Positions 51,301-56,886 of a DNA stretch of 64,000 bases are shown here, piece by piece. The DNA comes from Epiperipatus broadwayi. Its lineage: Eukaryota; Onychophora; Udeonychophora; Euonychophora; Peripatidae. A model generated the notes under the pieces. The model was not told where the DNA came from, made no database searches, and saw only the letters and a list, made by a program, of their open reading frames with translations. The translations under genes and the position numbers were made by a program. Within the stretch, counting starts at the first letter, position 1. Each line of letters starts with the position of its first letter. The stretch covers positions 8,720,085 through 8,784,084 of the forward strand of contig JAQFVV010012396.1 in NCBI GenBank assembly GCA_028023455.1. The letters run 5' to 3'.

Positions 51301-52786
51301 TTTATCAAAGACTGAGTGAAAGTTAGTTTTATACTATTCTTTAATATCATTTGTCAATAATTTGTAGGGTCTTTCTCTTTTGTTTATATTTTGTGTGATT
51401 ATAAAAATAGATTTTAATTTCCAATTATCAATCATTTATTAAATATGGTTAAACATTTATGATTTTCATTCTATGACTTTCTCCAAATCACTTTTTTATA
51501 TAATTCATGGGAAAAGATCTAGCCATTTTTCAAAAATTTTCTGTAAACATATTCTTTCATATGCCACAACTTTATTGAATCTTTTGAAACCATCCCATCA
51601 TCCAATATTTTACAATGCACTAATAAATGTGTATATATCTAGTACAGTATTTATAATTTATTTTACAACTAATTATTTTCCCCTACATCTTTGTAATGAC
51701 TTTACTTTTTTTCAAGTTACACAAAAAATTTTCTGATAGTTAAAAATTGATTGAGAAACATTTTGTTCATCAGCAAATTAATCTATTCATGGAATAATAT
51801 GATTGATTAATGAATGAGGCTGTTTTTTAACTACTTTTTATTTATTTTTTACTTATTTTATAAATTTGTCTAAATTATGTTTAGCAAACTAAATAGAATA
51901 TAGTGTGGTGGATTCATTTATTTCAAGATTAGATGCTCATTTCCTGTCCATTTTTATATATATTTAATACTACTTTAGATTATTATTTAATATTTATTTT
52001 TTAAATTTTACTATAAATAATTGATGGCAGTATAAGATTTTTCTGTCTAAAGCTTTTAATTATATTCCTTCAATTATCTTGCATTTTTCAACTTGTTCAA
52101 TTTTATTACCTTAAAGTTGAAATTCTTGTGAGATATTTCTGAAATCTAATATATTTTACTGCAACATTAAAATTTATTGGTGGCCAGCTGATATTATAAA
52201 GCTCTTCAAATTTTGTTTAGGAAAAGAAGAAATATATTGTTGTTTGCATCTTATTTATTAATCTTAAAATTATATTAATAATATAATTTTGTTTTAATAA
52301 AGTCTTTTGCATATTAAAATTTTGTGACATAATGGCAAGTGTGTTCATTTACCATGCCTTTGACTTGGGGAACAAATTTAGATGAAATTTATAATTTTTT
52401 ATATTTTTTATGGGTAGCTAAAAATTTCTCATTCAGATGTAGAATTTATTTTTAGGTAATAAGCTTATATAGAGCTTAGCTATTATTAAGGACTAGTTTA
52501 TAAATGATATTTAATTAATTTTTCACTGAAGAAATATACCATAAGATAATTTGGATTGGTCAAATAAGTTTTGATGCTCAGATCATAAAATATATTGGAT
52601 CTTTCACTATTGGTGAAGGAAGTGTTTGTTATACTCTTATTATACATTGAGCTCATGGCCTACGTTGGCATATTGCATATGAAATTTATTAAAAATTATT
52701 TTACTTCATTGTGTTTATTAGAATTACAAAATGGTTGGGATTGATGGAGAGTGGAAACCTAACTTTGGAATAAAAACAAGTGCTCC
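9290..52786 (+). CDS. EXD3: EXD3 / exonuclease mut-7-like gene, six internal exons
   Basis: Six short exons join in phase (1-nt start; then 1|2, 0, 0, 2|1, 0) without a stop and give about 188 residues. What is seen: an N-terminal helical stretch with FLARLIQQYN and QSRRYAAMRYHIITKVHE; a central AAYWAKQFNLSSANLP; then YSLNIPFEEIYFIDSLE; and finally KMVGIDGEWKP. The last is motif I (D-x-E followed by W-x-P) of a DEDD-type 3'-5' exonuclease. Known of the family: EXD3/mut-7 proteins have a long helical N-terminal region followed by a 3'-5' exonuclease domain and often a C-terminal Mut7-C RNase-like domain. The C. elegans member acts in small-RNA-directed transposon silencing. Inference: this is the middle of such a protein. 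The remaining DEDD motifs and any Mut7-C domain lie outside the recognised exons. The gene name rests on remembered family resemblance, not a search. EXD1/EXD2- or WRN-type exonucleases are the alternatives. Confidence 0.72.
9752..10205. repeat. Left inverted terminal repeat of the Penelope-like element
   Basis: It is complementary to about 11265-11703 over its whole length. Landmarks in order are: ggactatttccatcatctaat; the hammerhead-like core on the minus strand (about 9908-9938); the tRNA-like box B complement gattcaaacc (9976-9987); the box A complement near 10038-10049; then gcaaagttgatta and gattttttgccattg. It reads into the endonuclease coding sequence in reverse, so it is an inverted copy of the element's own 3' part. 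Confidence 0.88.
10270..10857 (+). pseudogene. Penelope-like reverse transcriptase remnant
   Basis: Near 10340-10400 one frame reads FFQQNQGMAMGSP and then ISNIYME, the RT segment with the QG-x-AMGSP motif. After a frame change, 10440-10857 reads KVWLRYVDDTFAVWPH with the catalytic Y-V-D-D box. It continues with LAFLDVLVTRL, then TTVYRKPTHTGKYL and a helical thumb-like segment ending KNGYPSAVTKENVINR. This order and the YRKPTHT motif are diagnostic of Penelope-like elements. At least one frameshift and a stop near 10576 show it is dead. The upstream RT motifs are missing or replaced by the inverted end. Confidence 0.9.
10858..11300 (+). pseudogene. Penelope-like GIY-YIG endonuclease remnant
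   Basis: Following the RT remnant in shifted frames are VVYSYIPKIANKLRKICNQ and NIRTTFQ (the linker of Penelope proteins). Then come text equivalent to YEIPCECGRTYIGE(T)SR and DVSNVADHVCTNEHMFNWEN followed by TKILDRE. These match the GIY-YIG nuclease pattern with the CxC finger, the Y-I-G box and the downstream H/E residues. Several frameshifts and stops are present. In active elements this domain nicks the target DNA for priming. Confidence 0.85.
11265..11703. repeat. Right inverted terminal repeat of the Penelope-like element
   Basis: This is the counterpart of 9752-10205. It begins in the endonuclease tail (caatggcaaaaaatcccata) and passes the tRNA-like module (11421-11500) and the CTGAAGA...GAAAC core (11533-11566). 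It ends attagatgatggaaatagtcc. Divergence between the two ends is modest, so they were probably copied from one template when the element inserted. Confidence 0.88.
11421..11500 (+). promoter_or_regulatory. tRNA-like module with pol III box A and box B matches
   Basis: TGGTTCAGTTGG (11428-11439) matches box A and GGTTCGAATCC (11487-11497) is a perfect box B, with about 48 nt between them, within the range of tRNA genes and SINEs. The acceptor ends do not pair, so it is not a tRNA gene. The same module is inverted in the left end (about 9972-10050), with box B slightly decayed. A decayed version lies in the second Penelope copy (about 59400-59480). It could act as an internal RNA polymerase III promoter; this is inferred from the motifs only. 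Confidence 0.65.
11718..13390. other. AT-rich intron sequence
   Basis: No gene or named repeat was recognised. Slightly less AT-rich patches at about 12690-12790 and 12960-13060 may be fragments of unknown repeats. The window holds no other copy of them. Confidence 0.5.
13390..14190 (-). pseudogene. LINE reverse-transcriptase fossil
   Basis: On the minus strand, about 13660-13530 reads EEQFRYRKE then NICFTDLKKIFDRMN. These correspond to the F-R-x-G-R and the F-x-D-L-x-K-A-F-D-x-V blocks of non-LTR reverse transcriptases. The rest is heavily mutated and frameshifted. The fossil at 23290-24420 shares the INIC-x-x-x-LKK-x-F text, so both derive from one family. Confidence 0.6.
14760..16500 (-). 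pseudogene. RTE-like LINE reverse transcriptase, broken
   Basis: Read right to left. About 16482-16288 is a basic linker (TETREFMKKKRNMKIY). About 16130-15831 has the N-terminal RT part with EEVRHAIKCMKKGKAPGNDG and a D-WNNAVLILIFKKG block. 15752-15258 has EQAGFKSGFSIVDHIQVLRE, the catalytic region F-x-x-YKKAFDS, GVRQGDSISP and LDFVDDVVVF. 15116-14883 holds the C-terminal LPVLTYGSETWTL and ERCMLGVTRRD. The FVDD box replaces the more usual FADD, and the D-D pair is kept. The pieces are in three frames, so the element is inactive. The set of motifs (YGSETWTL, M-LGVTRRD) is typical of the RTE / craniofacial-development-protein-2-like clade. The endonuclease end (beyond 16500) is not recognisable. 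Confidence 0.9.
16766..16842. repeat. Perfect short hairpin (about 23-bp arms)
   Basis: The left arm taaattaattaattcaaaca continues ata and is exactly complemented by the right arm ending 16842. The loop is about 30 nt. It may be a remnant of a small palindromic MITE. No coding content. Confidence 0.8.
16960..17900 (+). repeat. Diverged tandem repeat array
   Basis: A motif 'aaacaatccaaagggaaatta' followed by a T-rich stretch and 'taaatgtaaacatccctaaa' recurs near 17060, 17440 and 17605. A second shared block (gaatgtggtttgaaatgg..cactgttagg..ttgaaatattgcatt) is at about 17220-17270 and 17740-17800. The spacing is irregular, so these are degenerate repeats of a several-hundred-base unit. Confidence 0.65.
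18240..19500 (+). pseudogene. Degenerate LINE on the plus strand
   Basis: A purine-rich stretch with scattered reverse-transcriptase-like words. About 18800-18840 reads NIEKVYGSVDRNRL (compare the AFDxVDRxLL region). About 18980-19080 reads INGIKRIFNMAAYYFF, then after a stop FFLFAANDVEDMK, where the FADD box would lie. Multiple stops and frameshifts remain. The family could be the one at 13.4 and 23.3 kb, but the decay is too great to say. Confidence 0.5.
19500..22112. other. AT-rich intron sequence
   Basis: No exon or RNA gene was found. About 20000-20650 is purine-rich in the same way as the LINE fossil before it and may be more of that or another decayed element. The frames at 20982-21173 and 21497-21766 have no recognisable domain. 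Confidence 0.45.
22113..22869. mobile_element. Non-autonomous hAT-type element
   Basis: The element is 22121-22861, 741 bp. It starts cagggaaacggaaac and ends, in complement, caggggtcaagaac, so the outer 5 bp and several inner positions agree. The flanking 8-bp repeats gtttagat (22113-22120) and gcttagat (22862-22869) differ by one base. The interior is very AT-rich and has no transposase. Confidence 0.72.
23290..24420 (-). pseudogene. LINE reverse-transcriptase fossil
   Basis: On the minus strand, about 24330-24160 reads KSSLDLERIE then KKINICLISLKKKF. Further on, about 23935-23800 reads YADDIVILADYMDEYNKML followed by EYRVCCHVKKFRMKINTN. The Y-A-D-D catalytic box and the downstream K-x-x-MKINT block are standard for non-LTR retroelements. 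Frames are broken between the blocks. Confidence 0.75.
24163..24240 (+). repeat. Two-copy 39-bp tandem repeat
   Basis: The unit is aatttctgtttaagactaat followed by taaacaaatattaatcttc. It is at 24163-24201 and 24202-24240 with only one or two differences. It duplicates part of the LINE fossil, so the duplication happened after the LINE inserted. Confidence 0.88.
24610..25425. mobile_element. Non-autonomous hAT-type element
   Basis: The element is about 24618-25417, 800 bp. The left end is cagagcttctcaaactca and the right end, in complement, cagggcttcttaaaatgg. The flanks are atctaagc on the left and atctattc on the right, agreeing in five of eight bases, so the duplication has decayed or the right border is shifted. 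The interior has no coding sequence. Confidence 0.6.
25917..25990 (+). CDS. EXD3: EXD3-like exon b (24 codons plus split codon)
   Basis: A pyrimidine tract and CAG end at 25916; the donor GAG|GTGACT is at 25991. The first two bases (AA) complete the Glu codon begun in the exon at 9381. The frame then reads NCTNLGQSRRYAAMR and YHIITKVHE, ending in phase 0. The other two frames have stops. The 16.5-kb intron before it carries the Penelope-like element, several LINE fossils and two hAT-type elements. Confidence 0.75.
25991..30319. other. Intron sequence, mostly unique AT-rich DNA
   Basis: About 26290-26400 carries a short piece of family A (gagtaatcaatagatgc). A run of 10 or more G lies near 29000-29010, and a TA run near 26530. 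A patch at about 28025-28195 is bounded by gtgtggt and ggccacaca, possibly a decayed element. No exon was recognised. Confidence 0.45.
30320..30510 (-). mobile_element. Fold-back element around a hammerhead-like core
   Basis: The left arm 30320-30388 (gcttataactc...catatacacgttaatgcaac...ctttattttcttac) is complemented almost base for base by 30446-30510. The spacer, read on the minus strand, contains CTGATGA, one A, GACTG-ctgga-CAGTC and GAAAC. That is the invariant set of a hammerhead ribozyme core with a perfect 5-bp stem II. The element at 36303-36790 has the same plan. No coding capacity. Confidence 0.75.
30511..31849. other. AT-rich intron sequence
   Basis: Contains pyrimidine-rich runs near 31410-31480 and TA repeats near 30690. 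No gene or known repeat was recognised. Confidence 0.5.
31850..32712 (+). pseudogene. Jockey-like LINE reverse-transcriptase remnant
   Basis: About 31870-31990 reads LDQEEDAVNKFYLLTTHIER then DFQYKLKTSANFIDLISIYD, the block that precedes the first catalytic Asp region (FxDLxxAYD). The middle is frameshifted. 32469-32711 reads YLEVTLNLNLSYFLHLAKIR then SKLISRNNLLKG and finally DKYCAPVWRKNSHPKL. The EYCAPVW-x-x-S-H motif with the upstream LGVTLD-like block is characteristic of the jockey-type elements of invertebrates. The YADD box is not clear. A minus-strand relative is at 60900-63990. Confidence 0.82.
32725..33300. repeat. Diverged family A half copies
   Basis: Two direct, diverged right-arm copies lie near 32735-32860 and 33145-33270. 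Both have ctagaaact-agtctggg, ggatagg, tattaagcactat and aatggaatttg-like text. They have the same word order as the right arm of the 1975-2398 MITE but differ a lot, so they are old members or a sister family. Confidence 0.5.
33800..34265. mobile_element. Family A palindromic MITE, separated arms
   Basis: Left arm about 33820-33990 (cataactgtaattaaaaca, ggcaaaagtctc, ggatgccagaaggcttg, cctactcatccaat). Right arm about 34140-34262 (ttggatgagtaggcactag, cacaagccttctggcatcc, ggcaatacatatagag). The centre holds the ttagatcctaagatctagg palindrome also seen as a remnant near 1760. It is a nearly complete copy. Confidence 0.68.
35033..35071 (+). CDS. EXD3: EXD3-like exon c (13 codons)
   Basis: A very short exon. 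TTTATAG ends at 35032 and the donor GAG|GTAATG begins at 35072. It is in phase 0 at both ends and reads RIPHCESWKEMLE. It continues the helix ending ITKVHE in the previous exon and runs straight into DIVADHPKMH in the next. A large Penelope-derived inverted repeat starts only about 150 bp downstream. Confidence 0.72.
35218..36038. mobile_element. Large inverted repeat from a Penelope endonuclease fragment
   Basis: The left arm 35218-35620 and the right arm 35649-36038 are complementary over about 390-400 bp with a 28-nt spacer. Both arms encode the same piece (right arm plus strand, left arm minus strand): SALYVHEKDIGHTINFDKAK then VVFFERN and IKRRIKESL. This is the C-terminal part of a GIY-YIG Penelope endonuclease (GH-x-x-x-FD-x-A-x-V...E-x-x-IKRRIKE). 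The arms carry independent small indels. A different family from the element at 9.7 kb is likely, since the text differs. Confidence 0.82.
36303..36790. mobile_element. Fold-back element related to 30320-30510
   Basis: Arms at 36303-36372 (aattataattaataacacc...gatacaatgcaagcat) and 36735-36790 (atgcttgcattgtat...gtgttattaattataatt) are inverted. Just inside the left arm, about 36388-36422, is a decayed version of the hammerhead-like core of the 30.3-kb element (minus strand: CAGTAGAAGATTACTG...CAGTCACAAC). The loop is longer and AT-rich. Confidence 0.65.
37487..38536. repeat. Three-copy inverted/direct repeat, unknown element
   Basis: Copy 1 (37487-37800, minus) has its complement in copy 2 (about 37813-38095, plus) and copy 3 (38200-38536, plus). 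Shared landmarks are ttgaatagttggaagggtg, gagaaga, attaaagtttga, ttgctatcttaatataaa, gagtgctggttctg, gtgtggtcatgtgta and aaaaatcctgagttcaaat. One frame in the plus copies reads GPTEECWFCMKYIYWGSYTF with cysteines conserved between copies, so an old coding region is possible. I do not recognise the family. Confidence 0.72.
38537..43308. other. Intron sequence, AT-rich, few repeats
   Basis: Nothing gene-like was found. A perfect 24-bp tandem duplication (ataatattcttttcacttgt followed by tatt) is at 42711-42758. The frames at 38854-39069 (minus) and 41529-41726 (plus) have no domain and are probably chance. Confidence 0.5.
43309..43466 (+). CDS. EXD3: EXD3-like exon d (52 codons plus split codon)
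   Basis: The acceptor TTTATATAG ends at 43308 and the donor AG|GTAAAT begins at 43467. It reads DIVADHPKMHKDVVMMFNHL, then GDSKYAAYWAKQFNLSSANL and PFSINSYLSVPE, leaving AG. That AG is completed by the T at 49189 to Ser. GC content is clearly higher than the flanks. The segment fits the end of the helical N-terminal region of EXD3/mut-7 proteins, just before the strand leading into the exonuclease domain. Confidence 0.82.
43674..44939 (-). mobile_element. Full-length decayed hAT transposon
   Basis: The element is 43682-44931, 1250 bp. It starts cagaggccgatcaag and ends, in complement, cagaggtggattaag. The 8-bp flanks aattaatt (43674-43681) and agttaatt (44932-44939) differ by one base. GC-rich ends (gggggccccgag, ggggccc) are present on both sides. 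On the minus strand at about 44040-43865 a frame reads SREKLFSVLKLAKNYLWSTM, then after a stop EERLNNMIIL and QEILSQIDTAKITDEFA. This is the C-terminal dimerisation region of hAT transposases, close to the ZMYM-like subgroup. Several stops and missing N-terminal coding make it inactive. It lies antisense in the intron after exon 43309-43466. Confidence 0.9.
44940..49188. other. Intron sequence with two unassigned less AT-rich blocks
   Basis: About 45180-45930 is more GC-rich, has no coding of note (a 61-codon frame at 45599-45784) and could be an unknown repeat. About 46990-47470 repeats words such as cttagctaactgc and ggtcagctctta internally and looks like another unknown decayed element. 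CA/TG and TA microsatellite-like tracts lie near 46310-46345, 46530-46560 and 46840-46855. No exon was seen. Confidence 0.45.
49189..49324 (+). CDS. EXD3: EXD3-like exon e (45 codons plus split codon)
   Basis: The acceptor TATTTAAG ends at 49188 and the donor CAG|GTATAA begins at 49325. The first T completes Ser. It then reads FESQFTIAEDFVEDEKFYSL and NIPFEEIYFIDSLELYL, then RCIQDIEQ, ending in phase 0. The Y-x-L-x-I-P-x-E-x-I-x-F-I-D-S segment is the strand and helix that typically precede motif I of EXD3/mut-7-type exonuclease domains. Confidence 0.8.
49325..50818. other. AT-rich intron sequence
   Basis: No gene or recognised repeat. About 49740-50040 is somewhat less AT-rich but matches nothing else in the window that I noticed. 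Confidence 0.5.
50819..51065. mobile_element. Family A fold-back MITE, compact copy
   Basis: The left arm (about 50870-50940: acaaggcaaaactctctcca, tacagtagtgccacc, agagtaatcaatgg) and the right arm (about 50990-51052: ccagtgattactctgg, ggcactactgtatggagaga, gttttgccttgt) are close inverted repeats of about 60 bp. Between them is only part of the right half (attggatgagtaggtactag..cacaagccttctgg). The outer sequence actttgaca is present on both sides. It derives from the longer 1975-2398 type by internal deletion. Confidence 0.75.
51066..52721. other. AT-rich intron sequence
   Basis: No gene-like features. The 87-codon plus frame at 51473-51736 is F/Y/I/S-rich with no recognised domain. Confidence 0.5.
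52722..52786 (+). CDS. EXD3: EXD3-like exon f with exonuclease motif I
   Basis: The acceptor TTATTAG ends at 52721 and the strong donor CC|GTAAGT begins at 52787. It reads NYKMVGIDGEWKPNFGIKTS and then Ala plus a split Pro codon. Asp (52743-52745) and Glu (52749-52751) are the D-x-E metal ligands of motif I in DEDD exonucleases. The EW-x-P that follows is shared by EXD3/mut-7, EXD2 and WRN-type domains. The exon ends with two codon bases, so the next must start with one. No following exon carrying the expected leucine-rich strand (L-x-Q-[IL]) was found before 64000. Confidence 0.82.
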
Positions 52787-54361
52787 GTAAGTATCAATTT
52801 TTCTCTTCCACCAATTGTAATTTAATATTTATTTATTTATTTTTGTTACTCGTGATTTATTATTCTCCATACCTTTTGGGAAACACATTCATCCTCTGGT
52901 TTACATTTAGTCACAAATATAAAGACATTATTTTAAAACCTGAAACAGAAAGTCTTCTGATAATATCCTTAGTCTGCATTTAAGTACATCTTTAAAATGA
53001 ATATGCTATAATTATGCATAATAATTCTGTCTAATGTTTATTATTTCATGGAGATTAATTTATATTCAAATTGAATTTGAAAGTAATAATTTTTTTATTC
53101 TTTCTGTAGAACCAATTTTACAAACATGAGATATCAGTGGGCAATAAGTATCAGTGCAAATAATTGTCCAGGACTATAGAACCACAGTTTTTTACCATAC
53201 TAATATAGTTATCAATGTCTTTGTTGTGCTATTCATGTTAATTTTACATACATTAAGATTTCATTTAAAAGGTTTAATGTAATCAACAGCTATATATTTT
53301 AGAAACCTAATTTATAAACTAATTGCAATTTATGTTTGTTTGTTTTTTGGCAAAAGAATGCTAATCATTGGACAAAAGTAGAGAGAAATGTTGATGAATA
53401 CTATAATTATCTTCTTTTTGACAATAGGGAAACTACTAAAGTTTATGTCACAGTTCAACACTCAACATATAATCGTATAATTGCACCAAGTTCTTTACTC
53501 CACATGGAGAAGACATGGCTTCTGTTTTAGAAAGATGAGATTAAATTTATTATTTTACACACTAATATATCTGAGAATAATTGATGTTGCACTAACATCA
53601 TTCACTGTTAAAAGGGAAATTAAGAAGCCGATCAAAATCATTAAAGTTTATGTACCTTTAATTATGTATCAACATTAGTATTAATACTCTGGAATACATT
53701 ATAATCATATAAATAATAAAATTGTCAATGACTGTTTCAAGATTGGATCAATTTTGGTCTACAACACTAAAAGACTTTTTCTAAATGTAAGTTCAAAGAT
53801 CTTTGCTTTTCAAATTAAATATATTGACATAGTTATTTGATTTGTTTACTAAAGACTATTACAATAAAACATTTTTTATAATGGTGTTTATAATCATAAG
53901 TATTCATAAATAAGAACTGTGTATTCAGTAAGGATGAAAATAATATGTGCACAGTTAAAAATCTTTATGAAGAATTACAAAAGATTGTCAAGAATTCTTG
54001 ATAAGAAAAGGCTGCCACTGTCCTTAATATTTTTTATCAATGCAAATAGATGACTTAAGCAATTACAAGATAACTTATAACAACACAAAAGTCGCATGTA
54101 TGGATTTGTTGTAAATATTTCAATAGATATTATGACATTATCAGTTCAAATTGTTTGAATAGTTATTATTTAAAATGAAATCCTCATTATTGTTCATTGA
54201 CAGTTCATATATTTTATATGCTTTTTCATTAACTTGCCGTATCAGTATACGTTTCTGTCTATATGTCCACATTTTTGAAATTTGCTTTGAGATTTTTTTT
54301 AGTTTTAACAAAATAATATGTAAAAAAATTTTTTTTAAAAAATGATTTTATATAAACTGTA
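52787..54361. other. Intron with one unassigned frame
   Basis: About 53336-53530 (plus) is open and reads KNANHWTKVERNVDEYYNYL then LFDNRETTKVYVTVQHSTYN, less low-complexity than most frames here. It follows no good acceptor, is not in an EXD3-like sequence, and matches no family I know. It may be a remnant of a mobile-element protein. Otherwise nothing was seen. Confidence 0.35.
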
Positions 54362-55170
54362 TTAGCTGACTAAAAAAATTGAAAAATAACAAGGTAATCT
54401 GATTAAAAAGTAGAAAAAAACTGAATCTCTGTTAATTTGGAAAATATCAGAGATCTTAAAAATCTAGACTTACTATAAAACAATTGGAAATTGCAGGAAT
54501 ATTATCGTTTCATAAAAGCATTTGAGGCCTTTTTGATTTTTATGATTTATTTGAGCCTTAACTGCCTTTTTGAAATGACAACATTCTTCAATTTCCTATT
54601 GTTTTATGACAAGTCTAAATTCTTAAGTTCTTTGATATTTTTCAAGACTGAACTGAGATTCAGTTGTTTTTTTTTTCTATTTTTTAGTTGGATTACTTTG
54701 TTATTTTTCTACTTTTTAATTGGTTATTACTGTTTACATAAAAGCATTATTTAAAAAAAAAAATTGTATATATTATTTTTTTAACATCATCTATGATTAT
54801 GTTCTGCAATCATGTCATAAATATTTTAATGTGAAATGAATTTATAGAAAGATTAAAACTGCTTATAGAATAAAAATGAAGAAAATCAATTAAATAATTG
54901 GAAATTGCAGGAATATTATTATTTTATAAATGCATTTGAGGCCTTTTTGATTTATATGATTTGTTTGAGCTTCAAATGTCTTTTTGAAATGATAATATTC
55001 CTGCAATTTCCAGTTGTTTTATAATAAGTCTAGATTTTAAGATCTTTGATATTTTCCAAAAATGGCAAATTATCTGAGATTCAATTTTTTTCTATTTTTT
55101 TAGTTGGATTACTTTTATTTTTTTACTTTTTAGTTGGCTGATATTGTTTACATAAAACCATTATTTAAAA
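54362..55170. repeat. Tandem pair of palindromic repeats
   Basis: The first unit (54362-54730) is a long imperfect palindrome. Text on the left (gattaaaaagtagaaaaaaa, ctgaatctctgttaatttgg, aaaatatcagagatctt, aaattgcaggaatatta) recurs in complement on the right. The second unit starts near 54895 with the same gaaattgcaggaatattat. It ends with the same right arm (aatattcctgcaatttcca, gttggattacttttattttt). The units are about 410 bp apart. Probably a fold-back MITE with partial tandem duplication. Confidence 0.7.
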
Positions 55171-55294
55171 AAATTTTTTTTTACATATTATTTAACATCA
55201 TTTATAATTGTATCTTGCAATCATTTCATAAACATTTTAACAGTGAAATGTATTTAGAAAAAGATTAAAAGTGCCTACAGAATAAAAATGAAGA

Positions 55295-56886
55295 GGGTCT
55301 TGTTTATGTGGTAGATAGGTTCCACAGAAAACCCGCATTAAAAAAGATCGCACAAAAATAGACTTAACTTACCTTGAAAAATGGGGGATCAATTCCAAAA
55401 TTTTCAAAAATCGTATAAAAGCAAAACAGCAACGTAAACTTACTTTAAGATTTGCATAAAAAAAAAAAGAAAAGAAAAGTATGACTAATAAAAAATTTCA
55501 AATATTTGAAAAAAAATTGATACAAGACAAACTTTTTGTATAAACTATTTAATTTTATTCAAAACAATATGTTTTTATGTGTAATTTATTTTACATTTTT
55601 TCATACATATTTTAATCATTACCGCTATTTGACAATATGTGTTTCGTTTGTGAACTGGTAAGAAATTAGATTCGTCACAAGAGGACTACAGCTAGCGCCA
55701 CCTTCAATCTTGTGCTGTATTATTGGTTTTCTATCGACAATGTAATCGGTGATTAAACTTTGAGATGATGATTTTACTAATTGCTGATGAAGCTCACGAT
55801 ATTCAGACTGTTATGACTAGCTATTAGAGAATGCACTTCCACTAGTGCAACTATATATATAACATTCTTCTACGAGTGTGTTAATAATGACTAATGGTTA
55901 AATTTTATTTTATACACATATATACACATGGAGAAACTTTTAGACAGAAAAAAGTTACAAGTAAAAATTTTTAAAAACTTTTAAAGATAAGTTCTTTTTA
56001 AGTAGAAATTAAAAGTTCTTAAATAGTTTTACTTGTAATTTTTTTCTGTCTAAAAATTTCTTCATGTACATATGTGTATAAAAGAAAATATAAACACACT
56101 TTAAAGATACATTCTTTTTAAGTAGAAAATAAAAGTTATTATAACTTTTTTCTGTCTAAAAGTTTATTATATATATGTATAAAATAAAATATAAACATAC
56201 ACATACATAATACAGACATACAACTATTATTTAGCTCTCATTGGAATGTAAGAGCTTGTTCATCGCAGCAAACTCAGATTTCAGCATTTTGTCTCACACA
56301 TCAACATAAAATATATGATTATATGATTATTATTGACCAAAAAATAATAAATTTGAGAGATATTTTTGTTTACTACTGAAATAAATGTTAAATATTCGCA
56401 TTTTGTTTCTATAAATATTAAAAAAATGAGATTGCAATCCAAACAAAAAGATTAAGTTATCATTTCTAGAAAGATTATTTTCAGTTTACAAAATGTTTGT
56501 TATTTCTGATTACATATTTTTTAAAAATCTAAAAGAATATTTATTTATTTGTGTTATATCTAATGAAATATGTTTTAAAAGTTTAAAATTTTTGAATATT
56601 TATTGCGATATTTTTATACTGTAAGTATAAGTAGATTGTTTACCTAGAAGCTAATTTTCTAAATAGCTTCAGGCCACATTCACGTTAGCTCTGCTAATAT
56701 AACGTTATATTTTTGAAAAAAAAAATAAGTATTTCAAGTCAAAATAAGTTATTAATAATTTATATTTCTTGATATCTAATAAATATAGTGAAATATGAAC
56801 TTCTTTATCGCATAAAAGAAAACTGCATAAAAAGATATTAAGAAGAAACATGAATTGCATTAAAAAAATCCACATAAAATGAGACC
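55295..56886. mobile_element. Candidate DNA transposon with short terminal inverted repeats
   Basis: The left end gggtcttgtttatgtgg (55295-55311) and the complement of the right end, ggtctcattttatgtgg (56870-56886), agree at most positions. Inside, related text (gcattaaaaaa, gcataaaag, tgcataaaaag) occurs near both ends. A nested hairpin at about 55930-56065 has cttttagacagaaaaaagtt facing its complement, with a third copy near 56145. No transposase is visible and no clear target duplication was found, so the assignment is tentative. Confidence 0.4.

Noticed and set aside
53110-53180. Next EXD3 exon after 52786
   Set aside because: An AG at 53109-53110 gives the right phase, but the frame hits a stop after about 22 codons, has no donor before it, and lacks the expected leucine-rich exonuclease strand.
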